41,343 bases of DNA from Alphaproteobacteria bacterium. GTDB lineage: Bacteria > Pseudomonadota > Alphaproteobacteria > Caulobacterales > Hyphomonadaceae. The DNA is taken from positions 1-41,343 of the forward strand of contig JAHJSB010000056.1 of the NCBI GenBank assembly GCA_018830285.1. The letters are read 5' to 3'. Of the stretch, positions 8,063 to 16,801 are shown piece after piece. The notes beneath the pieces were generated by a model. The model searched no databases and was not told where the DNA came from. It was given only the letters and a program-made list of their open reading frames with translations. Both the position numbers and the translations under genes were made by a program. Position 1 is the stretch's first letter. The number at the start of each line of letters is the position of its first letter.

Positions 8063-9066
8063 GTGGATCGGTTTCTGGCGGTGGCCATGGCGGCGGCGAG
8101 GCGCAAGGCCGCGATGAGACTGTCAGGGCGCGTGGTGCCCGCAGCAGCGGCGTCATAGGCCGTGCCATGGTCGGGGCTGGTGCGGACGACGGGCAGGCCG
8201 AGCGTAACGTTGACACCGCCCCAGAAGTCCAGCGTCTTGACCGGGATCAGGCCCTGGTCGTGTGTCATGGCGATGACAGCATCATAGGCGCCAGACAGGG
8301 CTTCGGCGAACACGGTGTCGCCGGGGCGCGCATCGCTTATGTTGATGCCTGCGAGCCGGAGCGCGTGAGCCGCCGGATTGATGATGGTGATCTCTTCCTG
8401 GCCAATCGTGCCGTCTTCACCCGCATGCGGATTGAGGCCGGAAAAGGCGAGGCGCGGGGCAGGGATGCCGAAATCCCGCGTCATGGCCTGCGCCACGATC
8501 TGGCCGAGTTCGACAAGGCCGGACACGGTCAGCGCCTTGCCGACCTGCATCAGCGGCATGTGGATGGTGGCCAGTGCCACGCGCAGACCGCCGCCGACGA
8601 GCATCATGACCGGACGGGGTGGTTTGGCATGCGGTTCGGCGCAGAGGTGAGCGACATATTCGGTATGGCCGGGATAGGCGAAGCCGGCGCCATACAGCAG
8701 GGCCTTGTTGATCGGGTTGGTGACGATGCCGCCGGCAAGGCCGTCGAGCGCGTGGCTCGTGGCCAGCGCGATGGAGCGGATGATGGCGGGGGCGGCGTCG
8801 GCATTGGGCGCGCCAGGACGGATGTCCGGCACATCGGTGAGGGCGAGGACCGGCAGGGCATCGGCGAAGGCGGCGGAGGCTTCATCCGGCGAGGCGATTT
8901 CGCGGACGGGGACGCTGGACATGTAGAGGCCCGGCGCGCCGATGGCGTAGAATGCGAGGCCGGGTTCTGCGCGAAGCTGGCGCCACGCCGCCGCCGTGAT
9001 GGCGGGGCCACACCCCGCAGGGTCGCCCATGGTCAGGGCAAGGGGCAGAACAGGTTTCTGGCTCAC
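8059..9066 (-). CDS. pdxA: 4-hydroxythreonine-4-phosphate dehydrogenase
   Basis: NAD-dependent oxidation of 4-phosphohydroxy-L-threonine in the DXP-dependent pyridoxal phosphate pathway. From the GTG at 9066 the protein is 335 residues and begins MSQKPVLPLALTMGDPAG, matching the family; a TTG at 9102, just after the surA stop, would give 347. No ATG is available and neither start has a good ribosome-binding site, so coupling to surA is likely. Conserved metal and substrate motifs are present: GHTEYVAHL, IHMPL and GLNPHAGEDG. GDPAGCGPA replaces the commoner GDPAGIGPE. Confidence 0.93.
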   Translation of the reverse strand: MSQKPVLPLALTMGDPAGCGPAITAAAWRQLRAEPGLAFYAIGAPGLYMSSVPVREIASPDEASAAFADALPVLALTDVPDIRPGAPNADAAPAIIRSIALATSHALDGLAGGIVTNPINKALLYGAGFAYPGHTEYVAHLCAEPHAKPPRPVMMLVGGGLRVALATIHMPLMQVGKALTVSGLVELGQIVAQAMTRDFGIPAPRLAFSGLNPHAGEDGTIGQEEITIINPAAHALRLAGINISDARPGDTVFAEALSGAYDAVIAMTHDQGLIPVKTLDFWGGVNVTLGLPVVRTSPDHGTAYDAAAAGTTRPDSLIAALRLAAAMATARNRST

Positions 9067-9105
9067 GCGCGGAGGTGTGGTTGCAAAAGTCCGCCTGTGC
9101 AAGCC

Positions 9106-10350
9106 CTATCGGTAGATGATGGTGGCTTCGCGGCGGAGGTTGCGAAGTTCGCGCTCCGAGATCATGCCGAGTTCGCGGTTCTTCAGGCTGCCTTTGAGAT
9201 CGTCGCGCGAGGGCAGCGCTTCGGCACCGTCCTGACGATCACAGACATACATCACGGCGAGGCCGCCGGACGCCGCAAAAATGGCGGTTGGCTGACCGAC
9301 CTCTGTTGCCTTGACCAGATCGCTGCCTTCGGGACCCAGTTCATCGACATTGATTTCGTCGAGGTCAGCCGCGCGCAAATTGGTCTCGGAATTCGCAATG
9401 CTCTGGACGTCGTCGCAGGACTTGATCTTGTCCATGGCGGCCAGGAGATCGGCTTCCGATCCGTCCGTTACGAAAAGACGCTTGAGGTTGACCTTGGTCA
9501 CGGCCTCGCTCGGTTCGCGTTTGTTGGCGACGAGGATGATATAAACGCCGCCATCTACTTCGATTGGCTCAAGCAGGCCGGGCTCTGCAGCGGATGTCAC
9601 GGCCTCGGCCAGTTCTGGCGCGAGGTCGTCCAACGCAATCCAGCCCATGTCGCCGCCGGTTGCGGCGGTTGGAGCCGACGAGATGCGCTGAGCGGCGACG
9701 CGGAAGTCGGCGCCTTGCTTCAACTGTTCAAGCACGGCCGACGCGGCGGTCATTGCCTGCGCGCGGGTCTCATCATCGGGCGCGTAGAGGAAGATTTCGG
9801 ACACACGATATTGCGTTGTCTTCGACGCGGAGCGCATGCGCTCCATCTGATCGTCGACCTGATTGTCGGACACCCGGATGCGTGACCCGTAGAGACCGCT
9901 CATCACGCGGTTCCATGCGATCTCGGCGCGCATCTGCTCTTCGAGACTGGCAGGATTGATCCCCGCTTCCAGCAGCTGGGCCTTGAGCTGGTCACCGGTA
10001 GTGCCGCCCTGCCGCGCCATGTCCTCGACGGCGCCGTCGATTTCGCGGGCATCGATTTCCATGTCGAATTCGGAGGCTTTCTCGAGCTGGAGGCTCTCGT
10101 CGATGAGCTGTTCCAGCGCCTGGCCGGTAATCTGCTGGATCTGTTCGGCGGATGGCTGCTGGCCGCCGACGCTGAGCAAGAGAAGGCGGGCGCGCTGGCG
10201 TACGTCGGAAAAGGAGATCGGCTTGTCATTGACCACAGCCGCGATGCCCTCAAGCGGCAGGCGGCTGGAGTCCGTCGCGTCCTGGGCCATGGCCACGCCT
10301 GTAGCGGACATTGCGAACAGGGAAACAGCAACAAGTAACTGACGGATCAT
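9106..10350 (-). CDS. surA: SurA-like periplasmic peptidyl-prolyl isomerase / chaperone
   Basis: Periplasmic chaperone for outer-membrane proteins; 414 residues. A signal peptide ends near AMA-QD (residue 22). The SurA N-terminal domain (about 30-165) contains GIAAVVNDKPISFSDVRQRARLLL. A parvulin-like domain lies near 172-268 (YRVSEIFLYAPDD to GGDMGWIALDDLAPELAEAV). The remaining C-terminal third is weakly conserved and may be a degenerate second parvulin domain. It lies downstream of lptD, whose product is a classic SurA client, and upstream of pdxA. The symbol rests on operon position plus domain order. Confidence 0.88.
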   Translation of the reverse strand: MIRQLLVAVSLFAMSATGVAMAQDATDSSRLPLEGIAAVVNDKPISFSDVRQRARLLLLSVGGQQPSAEQIQQITGQALEQLIDESLQLEKASEFDMEIDAREIDGAVEDMARQGGTTGDQLKAQLLEAGINPASLEEQMRAEIAWNRVMSGLYGSRIRVSDNQVDDQMERMRSASKTTQYRVSEIFLYAPDDETRAQAMTAASAVLEQLKQGADFRVAAQRISSAPTAATGGDMGWIALDDLAPELAEAVTSAAEPGLLEPIEVDGGVYIILVANKREPSEAVTKVNLKRLFVTDGSEADLLAAMDKIKSCDDVQSIANSETNLRAADLDEINVDELGPEGSDLVKATEVGQPTAIFAASGGLAVMYVCDRQDGAEALPSRDDLKGSLKNRELGMISERELRNLRREATIIYR

Positions 10351-10485
10351 GTATCTTCTCCACTGAGTACCCAGCCGGGCCCCAATTCATGCAACAGTCG
10401 CGGACCATACAAGTCCTGTGGATGGGTGCAACGGATCAGGGCAGTGATCCCTGAATCGTTACAGAAAATTAGTGTGGCTTGCGGC

Positions 10486-10501
10486 CCCGCCCCGAGGCGG
10501 G
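10486..10501. promoter_or_regulatory. GC-rich stem-loop between lptD and surA
   Basis: CCCGCC (10486-10491), loop CCGA, GGCGGG (10496-10501) lies 13 bases downstream of the lptD stop in the 163-base lptD-surA gap. On the minus strand it is followed by AAGCCACACTAATTTT rather than a clean T-run. It may attenuate read-through from lptD into surA-pdxA-rsmA or protect the lptD mRNA end. Confidence 0.35.
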
Positions 10502-10513
10502 CGCCTGGCCGAA

Positions 10514-12703
10514 TCAGTCAAATTCGCTGGATCCGAAGTCTCCGATGGATTTGAGCGAGAAGCGGAACTGAATGCTTTCCGAGGGGCCAAGTGTGCGGTC
10601 GATCAGTTCCGAGCGCTGGTAGATGATCTCGAACCGTGAGCAGTCGTCCTCATAGGCGATGCCGAATTCCCGCTTCGCATTGAGATTTGCGGTGATATCG
10701 CGCAACTGGCCATAAACCAGCGAATAGCGGTCTGTGACCCGCATCTCGCCGCGCAGGAAGATGCCTTCGTCCGGTCGGCCGAGCGGACTGATGCGCTCGC
10801 TGATATTGTAGTATTGGCCAACCGCGCGCAGGCGCTTGTAGTTGGTCGTCAGCCGGGCGTCGATGCGGTTCAGCTTGAAGCCGTCATCGTCCATGCGCGC
10901 ACGGGTGTCGACACGCAAGGCCGGGCCGAAATCGGCCGTGGACTCGGCGACCCAGTCAGATGACGTGCCGTCGAGATTGCTGGCGACATCGAAGTTCGGG
11001 TCCGCGCGAGACCGCCAGCGGCGCCCGAGAGTGGTGCTGAACTCGGGACCGTTCTTGAATACGGCGCGGGCGGTGACGCCGGCTGACGCCTTGCCGTCGC
11101 CTTCATAGAGATCGTAGTTGCCGAAACCATTGGCGTCGAACAGGCTACTCTCGTCGAATTCATAGAGGACGCTGTCCTCGTTGGGGATCGCGGAATCGTT
11201 GGCGTTGGAAAAACCCCAGGCGGCCATGATCGTCGGCTCGACCATGATGTCGACGATCTTGCCCGGACGGATCAGGGGATAGGCGATTTTCACGCCCGCA
11301 TTGCCGACGGCGCGCGACACGTCCGGCTCGCCCGATACGGCTTCGTCGAGGGCATAATAATCAGCCCGGATTTCCGCGAAAGGCTTGAACGTGAAACCGC
11401 CCGGCAGCACGGTGAGATTGCTCCAGTCGCCGCCAACGCTGACGCGCTGGCTGTCAGCGCCGACATCGCGCGTCAGCATGGCAGACGAGACGTTCACGGC
11501 GGCGAAACCATAGTCGCCCATGTCCCAGTATTTTTCGCCGAAGAAGACGGGCGCAGCGGTTGGCAGCCTTGCGTCATCATCCTCGCCGCGCAGGCCCTGG
11601 AAATCCAGCACGGCGACATCGGCATAATAGCTGTCGCCCTGGCCAACCGCGAAGATCTGCGACAGCAGGCGGCGCGGCTGGCTCTGGTAGATGCCGCGGC
11701 GTTCGCCCTGGCCGTCGAGATCGTAGCGGCGGTCGTACAAATCGTCGGTCTGGCGCTCGACGCCAAAGCCCCACTGCCATTCCGGCGATATGCCGAACAG
11801 ACCCTTTGCGTAGATGTGGCCGCGCCATTTCTTGTCGCCGAACTTCTCGCCGTCACTGTCGAAATCGGCTTCGTTGGTGATGCTCGTATTGATCTTGATG
11901 CCGCCGGAATAGAATCGTTTGCGGATGTCGAGCTCCAGCAGCGGATTGACGTTGGCGCTGACCATCGGGGCAATCGTGACGTCCGACGATTCCGAGAGCG
12001 CCCAGTAATAGGGCTGCTGGTAGAACGCCCCGAGCTTCGACGATAAGCCGCCGGATGGCACGAGGAAGCCCGATCGCCGCTCGGATGTCGGATCGGGATG
12101 GGCGAGATAGGGGAAGTAGAAAACCGGTATGCCGGCCACTTCAAACACCGCGTCGCGGTAGGAGATCATCTGGGATTCCTGGTCGAGCACGGCGCGGCGC
12201 GCGCGCAGGGACCAGGTGGGCGTTGTGTTCTCGTCACAGACCGGACAGGCGGTGTAGATCGCCTGTTCGAGCGCGTTGATGCCGTCGGCCTGGCGGATCG
12301 CGGAATTGGCAACGACCGTCGCGCCATCGGGCAGGCGGGCCGAGAAGCCGATAGCATAGCCGTCAGCCAGGTTCGAATTGACCTCGATTTCGTCGGCGAA
12401 CTGTTGCGAGCCGTCGGTGTCGACGATGACGACATTTCCCGAGGCGCGCACGCGATCGGTTGTCTTGTTGTAGATGATCCGGTCGGCGCGGAGGACGCGG
12501 CCCTCATACAGCGCTTCGACATTGCCTTCGGCAACGATGCTGTTTTCGTCCCGGATTTCGTAGATATAGTCGGCCTCGAGGACGACGTGCTCCTCGCCCT
12601 CGGATGACGGCTGGGCAATAGTCGCGGAGTCCTGCGCATGGGCGGAACAGGCCCCGGATGTGACCAGGCCCAATGCAGCGGCGTAAAGGAGCCAGTTCGC
12701 CAA
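10514..12703 (-). CDS. lptD: LPS-assembly protein LptD
   Basis: Outer-membrane translocon that inserts lipopolysaccharide into the outer leaflet, with LptE. 729 residues. The start is a TTG at 12703, with a stop four codons upstream; GAGG lies 10 bases before it. The N-terminus has a hydrophobic signal ending at AHA-QD but no basic residues. An OstA/LptA-like periplasmic domain covers about 40-140 and the rest is the beta-barrel, with the family motif FYFPYLAHPDPTSERRSGFL. Mature cysteines are only C153 and C156 (a CPVC motif) and C688. First gene of lptD-surA-pdxA-rsmA. Confidence 0.94.
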   Translation of the reverse strand: MANWLLYAAALGLVTSGACSAHAQDSATIAQPSSEGEEHVVLEADYIYEIRDENSIVAEGNVEALYEGRVLRADRIIYNKTTDRVRASGNVVIVDTDGSQQFADEIEVNSNLADGYAIGFSARLPDGATVVANSAIRQADGINALEQAIYTACPVCDENTTPTWSLRARRAVLDQESQMISYRDAVFEVAGIPVFYFPYLAHPDPTSERRSGFLVPSGGLSSKLGAFYQQPYYWALSESSDVTIAPMVSANVNPLLELDIRKRFYSGGIKINTSITNEADFDSDGEKFGDKKWRGHIYAKGLFGISPEWQWGFGVERQTDDLYDRRYDLDGQGERRGIYQSQPRRLLSQIFAVGQGDSYYADVAVLDFQGLRGEDDDARLPTAAPVFFGEKYWDMGDYGFAAVNVSSAMLTRDVGADSQRVSVGGDWSNLTVLPGGFTFKPFAEIRADYYALDEAVSGEPDVSRAVGNAGVKIAYPLIRPGKIVDIMVEPTIMAAWGFSNANDSAIPNEDSVLYEFDESSLFDANGFGNYDLYEGDGKASAGVTARAVFKNGPEFSTTLGRRWRSRADPNFDVASNLDGTSSDWVAESTADFGPALRVDTRARMDDDGFKLNRIDARLTTNYKRLRAVGQYYNISERISPLGRPDEGIFLRGEMRVTDRYSLVYGQLRDITANLNAKREFGIAYEDDCSRFEIIYQRSELIDRTLGPSESIQFRFSLKSIGDFGSSEFD

Positions 12704-12875
12704 GTCGGGGTTACCTCAGTCACATCTGCGCATGGTTCGGACACTCTGTGCCTGCGCCGGGTTCATTGATTTGACTGGAGGCTTAGAGGTGATGGCCCGG
12801 ATCGTCCAGCCATCGGCGGCTTGTGGCGGCATTTTCCTGCGCCGGGCGGTGTTTTCGCGACACAGCTCGGTGGTG

Positions 12876-13691
12876 TTACGCCACAAGGGCCGCGAGACCG
12901 CCTGACAGGGTGACCGCCTGGCCGGAAAGCTCCAGTTCTGCAAGGATAGCTGCGCAACGCGCCGCGCCAAGGCCGCTGGCGCGGGCAATTTCGTCGATCG
13001 GCATGGGGTGGGGCGAGAGGGCCTCGCGGACCTGGGCGATCTGGCTCTCCGGCAAGGGCTCATCGGACGATTCGGGATCGTAGGAGCTGGCAGGGGGCGC
13101 CGGAAGGTGCCCGTTGCTTGGCGATGAGAGAATTTCCAACACGTCCGTCGCATGGCGGACCAGTGAAGCGCCCTGATAGATAAGGGCATTCGCGCCTGCC
13201 GCGCGTGGGTCGAGCGGAGACCCCGGCCATGCGCGCCGAGATCAGCGAGCCTGACCGTTCGGCGACCACGACTCCGCGTGAAAGCCCCGTGATGATGCGG
13301 TTTCTTCGGGGAAAGTCCTGGGCCTTGGCGCGGTAGCCGAAGGGGCTTTACGAGACGATCAGGCCTTCGGCGGCGATCTCGGCGTAGAGGCGTTCGTGCT
13401 GGGGCGCAGGGAGGCCGCATGGGCCTCGCCGTCCATGCTGAGCGCGAGGCCGGACACGGTGACAAAGCCCGCTTCGCCGACGCCCGCGTCGATGTCTTCG
13501 ACCGAGGGCGTGACGATTGGACGTTCCGGACCCGCGCGGCGGGCGATTTCCGGAAGGGTGTCGAGGGCGGCCGCCGGGCCGCCGAAACGTTTCAGCAGCT
13601 GGGCGAAGGTGACAGAGCCGACATTTTGCGTGCGGGCGAGGCGGATCCAGTCGTGCCGTTCATTGTCGGGCAGGACCGGCACCAGACTCAT
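12876..13691 (-). pseudogene. dprA: Decayed DNA-processing protein A (multiple lesions)
   Basis: DprA normally loads RecA on incoming single-stranded DNA in transformation. Here the ATG at 13691 overlaps the plsY stop and the N-terminal domain is recognisable (DWIRLARTQNVGSVTFAQLLKRFGG). The frame then jumps from VEDIDAG straight to VGEAGFVTVSGLA, losing about 80 residues including the start of the Rossmann fold with its GSR-type motif. A second deletion after HAAS shifts the frame; the next piece (QHERLYAEIAAEGLIVS) hits TAA at 13350-13348, then continues as DFPRRNRIITGLSRGVVVAERSGSLISARMAG. The sequence between GVVV and AERSGS lacks about three residues. A last deletion joins MAG to PGSPLDP in another frame, running through the winged-helix domain to 12876. 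No product can be functional. Confidence 0.9.
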
Positions 13692-14305
13692 GCCTCCGGT
13701 TTGGCCTTCGGCGTACCGAAGCGTGGCTCGGTGCCTTTGAGGAGGCGGGAGAGGTTGGCGCGATGGGTGAAGAACACGAAGAGGGACAGAAGGGTCAGGC
13801 CGACGAGGACGACCGTGTTTCGCTCGCCGAGCAGCCAGGCACCGGGGGGGACCAGCACGGCAGCCGTCAGTGCGGCCAGTGAGGATATCCGGCTCACGGC
13901 GAAGACGATGAGCCAGACGGGCGCAGCCACGAAGAAGCCCGGCAGCGTCGTGAATGGCAGGAGGCCGGCATAGGTGGCGACACCCTTGCCGCCCTTGAAG
14001 CCAAGCCAGACAGGATAGCAATGCCCGACAAAGGCCATGGCGCCCGCAACAAAACCGATCTCACGACCGAAGAGATGCGTGAAAGCGAACGCAACGAGGC
14101 CCGCCTTGAGGCTGTCGAGCAGGAGCGTGGCAAGGGCAAGGTCCTTGCGGCCAGTGCGCAGCACGTTCGTGGCGCCAATGCTTTTGGAGCCGATGGCCCG
14201 GATGTCGGCAAGGCCCGCCGCCCGGGTGATCAACAGGCCAAACGGAACCGAGCCTGCGAGATAGCCGCAGACGACAGCCGCGCCATACCCGATCGATGCT
14301 TGCAT
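13688..14305 (-). CDS. plsY: Acyl-phosphate:glycerol-3-phosphate acyltransferase
   Basis: Integral membrane enzyme that acylates position 1 of glycerol-3-phosphate from acyl-phosphate, the first committed step of phospholipid synthesis. 205 residues with about five hydrophobic helices. The three PlsY motifs are present: GSVPFG with IRAIGSKSIGATNVLRTG, FVGHCYPVWLGFKGGKGVAT, and the Gly/Pro-rich third loop. The ATG is at 14305. The TGA overlaps the ATG of the dprA remnant, so the pair was one operon. It links functionally to the FabD-FabF products earlier in the window. Confidence 0.95.
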   Translation of the reverse strand: MQASIGYGAAVVCGYLAGSVPFGLLITRAAGLADIRAIGSKSIGATNVLRTGRKDLALATLLLDSLKAGLVAFAFTHLFGREIGFVAGAMAFVGHCYPVWLGFKGGKGVATYAGLLPFTTLPGFFVAAPVWLIVFAVSRISSLAALTAAVLVPPGAWLLGERNTVVLVGLTLLSLFVFFTHRANLSRLLKGTEPRFGTPKAKPEA

Positions 14306-14377
14306 GCCGCCGTCTCCTTGCTGCGTTCAGAGTGTATGGTCTACGAACAGCACCCGCGTGCGGCAAGGGCTTAAGGA

Positions 14378-15409
14378 TCAATCGTCCAGCAAGGCCGCCC
14401 GTACCGGTTCGATCCAGGCTTCCTTGTCGGCATCATAGGATCGGAAGTTCGAGGACAGGCCCCAGTGACACCAGCCGAATCCGTTTGCTTCGGCGAGATG
14501 CCGGACGCTGCCGATCCATTTTGCGCGCTGTTCGACAGGTGCGGCGTCGAACACGCCGAATTCACCAAGCAGAAGCGGCAGGTTGTGCTTGTCCCGGAAG
14601 GCTGCTGCCTGGCGGAAGTCCTTGGCAATGCGATCGACGTCGGCGGTATCGCCCCAGCTTGTGCCGACAGGCGGCGTGGGCCGGAAGAATTCCGCGCCCT
14701 GGTGGGTGAAGCCGAATGGTTCGTAATAATGCCAGGATAGGATGATGCGCGGGTCGGACGGCGGCTCGCTTTGCAGGAGTCCGTCGAGGGACCCCCATTC
14801 CGCTGTCGCCAGAATGATCCAACGTTCGGGCTGGGTCTTGCGGATCTTGCGGACGATACGCTTGTTCAGCGAGTCGGTCCGCTGGGGAGTCATCATGGTG
14901 TTGGGCTCGTTCAGTACCTCGAAGATCAGCTTGTCCGGATACGATTCGTAATGCGCAGCGAGCTGTTTCCAGATGGCTTCGAGCCGCCGTTCATGCCGCG
15001 AGGGCCGGGCATTCAGTTCGTAATAATGGTGGACGTTGAGGATGACTTTCAGGTCCCGCGCCAGCGCATAGTCGATGATCTCGTCAGTGCGCGCGAGCAT
15101 CTTGTTGTCGAGCTTGTAGCGGCCCCAATTGCCGGCGGACGCCGACCAGCGCACCGGAAGGCGGATCGTGTCGAAGCCGGCATCCGCGATGCGGTCGATA
15201 TCCTCGCGTCGCACGGCGTAACCCCACTCACCTTCATAGGCAGCCTCGAGGGCGCTGCTCAAGTTCATGCAGCGCTTGACTGGAGGCGTCGGCGGCGCGT
15301 AGGCGGCCATGTCGGCAACAGACAAGCTGCTGGCGCTGGTCGCAAGCGCACATGCGAGCGCCAGTACCGCCCGACTCATTCTGTGGCGCAGCTTCCCCAT
15401 AGAACGCAT
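14378..15409 (-). CDS. Secreted glycoside hydrolase family 5 (cellulase-like)
   Basis: 343 residues with an N-terminal signal sequence (about 11-34, AVLALACALATSA core), so exported. The (beta/alpha)8 fold of GH5 is shown by CMNLSSALEA, IRLPVRW, LNVHHYYELNA, the acid/base Glu168 in FEVLNEPN, WHYYEPF, and the nucleophile Glu283 in LLGEFGVF. GH5 enzymes cleave beta-1,4-glucans, mannans and related polymers; the substrate cannot be read here. ATGs at 15409, 15400 and 15379 are possible starts. It stands alone between pyrC-like and plsY with 70-100 base gaps on both sides. Confidence 0.9.
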   Translation of the reverse strand: MRSMGKLRHRMSRAVLALACALATSASSLSVADMAAYAPPTPPVKRCMNLSSALEAAYEGEWGYAVRREDIDRIADAGFDTIRLPVRWSASAGNWGRYKLDNKMLARTDEIIDYALARDLKVILNVHHYYELNARPSRHERRLEAIWKQLAAHYESYPDKLIFEVLNEPNTMMTPQRTDSLNKRIVRKIRKTQPERWIILATAEWGSLDGLLQSEPPSDPRIILSWHYYEPFGFTHQGAEFFRPTPPVGTSWGDTADVDRIAKDFRQAAAFRDKHNLPLLLGEFGVFDAAPVEQRAKWIGSVRHLAEANGFGWCHWGLSSNFRSYDADKEAWIEPVRAALLDD

Positions 15410-15508
15410 GTGGCAGCATGCAGTGGCGGGGTCAACGCGCAGTCGCCTTGATGGGGTGCGATAGGCCGGGCCACCTGTATTCAGGACGTGTGGCCCTGCG
15501 CCTTTGCG

Positions 15509-16801
15509 TCAGGACGACGGCGTGAATTCGAACACGGTTTCGCCGCCGACGAGCGTGCGCATGACGCGGCCCTGCAGGCGCCGCCCATCGAACGGCGAGT
15601 TGGTCGAGCGCGAGCGCAGGTGCTCGCGCTCGCAGAGCCAGGGCTTGCCGGGATCGAACAGGATAAGGTCGGCGGGGGTGCCGGATTTCAGGCGGCCCTG
15701 GGGCAGGCCGAGCAGATCGGCCGGGCGGCAGGTGACGGGCGCGAGTGCATCGAGCAAGGGCAGGTCGGCGTCGTTGACCAAGCTCATGAGAGCGGCGAGC
15801 GTGGTCTCCAGACCGGCGGCGCCGAAGGCGGCTTCGCCGAAGGGCAGGCGCTTTTCTTCCGGCGGCTGGGGATCGTGGGCCGAGACGACAGCGTCGATCT
15901 CGCCCCGTTTGAGGGCAGCGATCAGGCCCTGGCGTGTGTCTTCGTCGCGGAAGGGCGGGTTGACCTTGCAATAGGTGAGATAGTCGCCGACGTCGCGCTC
16001 GTTGAAGAACAGGGTATGGGCGGCGACCGTGGCGTGGACCTTTGCGCCGCGTGCCCGCGCCTCGGCGACAATTTCCAGCGTGCGGGCGGTCGAGACCTGG
16101 TCGAGCACAAGCCGACAGCCGGTCGTTTCCGCGAGCATCACGTCACGCGCGGCGCCGATCCATTCGGCTTCGACGGGAATGCCGGAGAGCCCAATGCGGG
16201 CGGCGAGGGCACCGGAGTTCATCGCGCCTGATCCGCTCAAGGCGCGGTCGTCAGGCCGGGACATGACCGGAGCGCCGCGGCTGGCGGCATAGACCATCGC
16301 ACGTTTCATGATCGAGGCATTGGCGATTGGGATGTCGCCATTGGTGAAGATGATGGCCCCGGCATCGGCCATGAGGCCGATCTCGGCCATCAGCTCGCCG
16401 TGCAGGCCAACGGACAGCGCGCCGGACGGATAGATGCGGGCCTTGGCGGTTTCGCGGGCGCGTTCCCGGATGAACCGGACCAGCGCAACATCATCCACGG
16501 TGGGGCGCGTGTCAGGCATGACAACAAAGCTGGTGACACCGCCCGCGACAGCGGCGCGTGAGGCCGTGGCGAGCGTTTCTTTTTGTTCGTCGCCGGGCTC
16601 GCCGGTCTTGACGCGCAAATCGATCAGGCCGGGTGCGAGGCAGAGACCGCCCGCGTCGAGCGTTTCCTTCGCATCGGCATGCGGACCGGACTGGCCCTTG
16701 GCCACGTCCCTGATCTTGCCCTTGTCGATGAAGATGGCGCCCGGCGCGTCGAGGCCGGTGGCCGGGTCAAGCAGGCGGGCATTGAAGATAGACAGGCTCA
16801 T
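15509..16801 (-). CDS. pyrC: Dihydroorotase homologue, predicted non-catalytic
   Basis: 430 residues from the ATG at 16801, which overlaps the pyrB stop (ATGA). The fold and ends match type I dihydroorotase: [51 protein letters not shown] and [15 protein letters not shown]. The metal ligands are gone: the DxHxH motif is D61-L-R63-V-K65, the usual STA-box His is Gln236, and the DHAPH motif reads AHDPQ (309-313). It is therefore predicted inactive, like the Pseudomonas DHOase homologue that supports aspartate transcarbamoylase assembly. An active dihydroorotase must be encoded elsewhere. The open frame extends upstream to 17164, but only within pyrB. Confidence 0.9.
   Translation of the reverse strand: MSLSIFNARLLDPATGLDAPGAIFIDKGKIRDVAKGQSGPHADAKETLDAGGLCLAPGLIDLRVKTGEPGDEQKETLATASRAAVAGGVTSFVVMPDTRPTVDDVALVRFIRERARETAKARIYPSGALSVGLHGELMAEIGLMADAGAIIFTNGDIPIANASIMKRAMVYAASRGAPVMSRPDDRALSGSGAMNSGALAARIGLSGIPVEAEWIGAARDVMLAETTGCRLVLDQVSTARTLEIVAEARARGAKVHATVAAHTLFFNERDVGDYLTYCKVNPPFRDEDTRQGLIAALKRGEIDAVVSAHDPQPPEEKRLPFGEAAFGAAGLETTLAALMSLVNDADLPLLDALAPVTCRPADLLGLPQGRLKSGTPADLILFDPGKPWLCEREHLRSRSTNSPFDGRRLQGRVMRTLVGGETVFEFTPSS

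Noticed and set aside
8167..9885. Long open plus-strand frame of 572 codons across pdxA and surA
   Set aside because: It is antisense to two recognisable genes, has no family-like motifs and the composition (many Gly, Arg, Asp, Gln) of shadow frames in GC-rich DNA.
12716..13465. Open minus-strand frame of 249 codons across the dprA remnant
   Set aside because: Pro/Arg/Ser-rich text with no motif; the recognisable DprA fragments lie in the other two minus frames.
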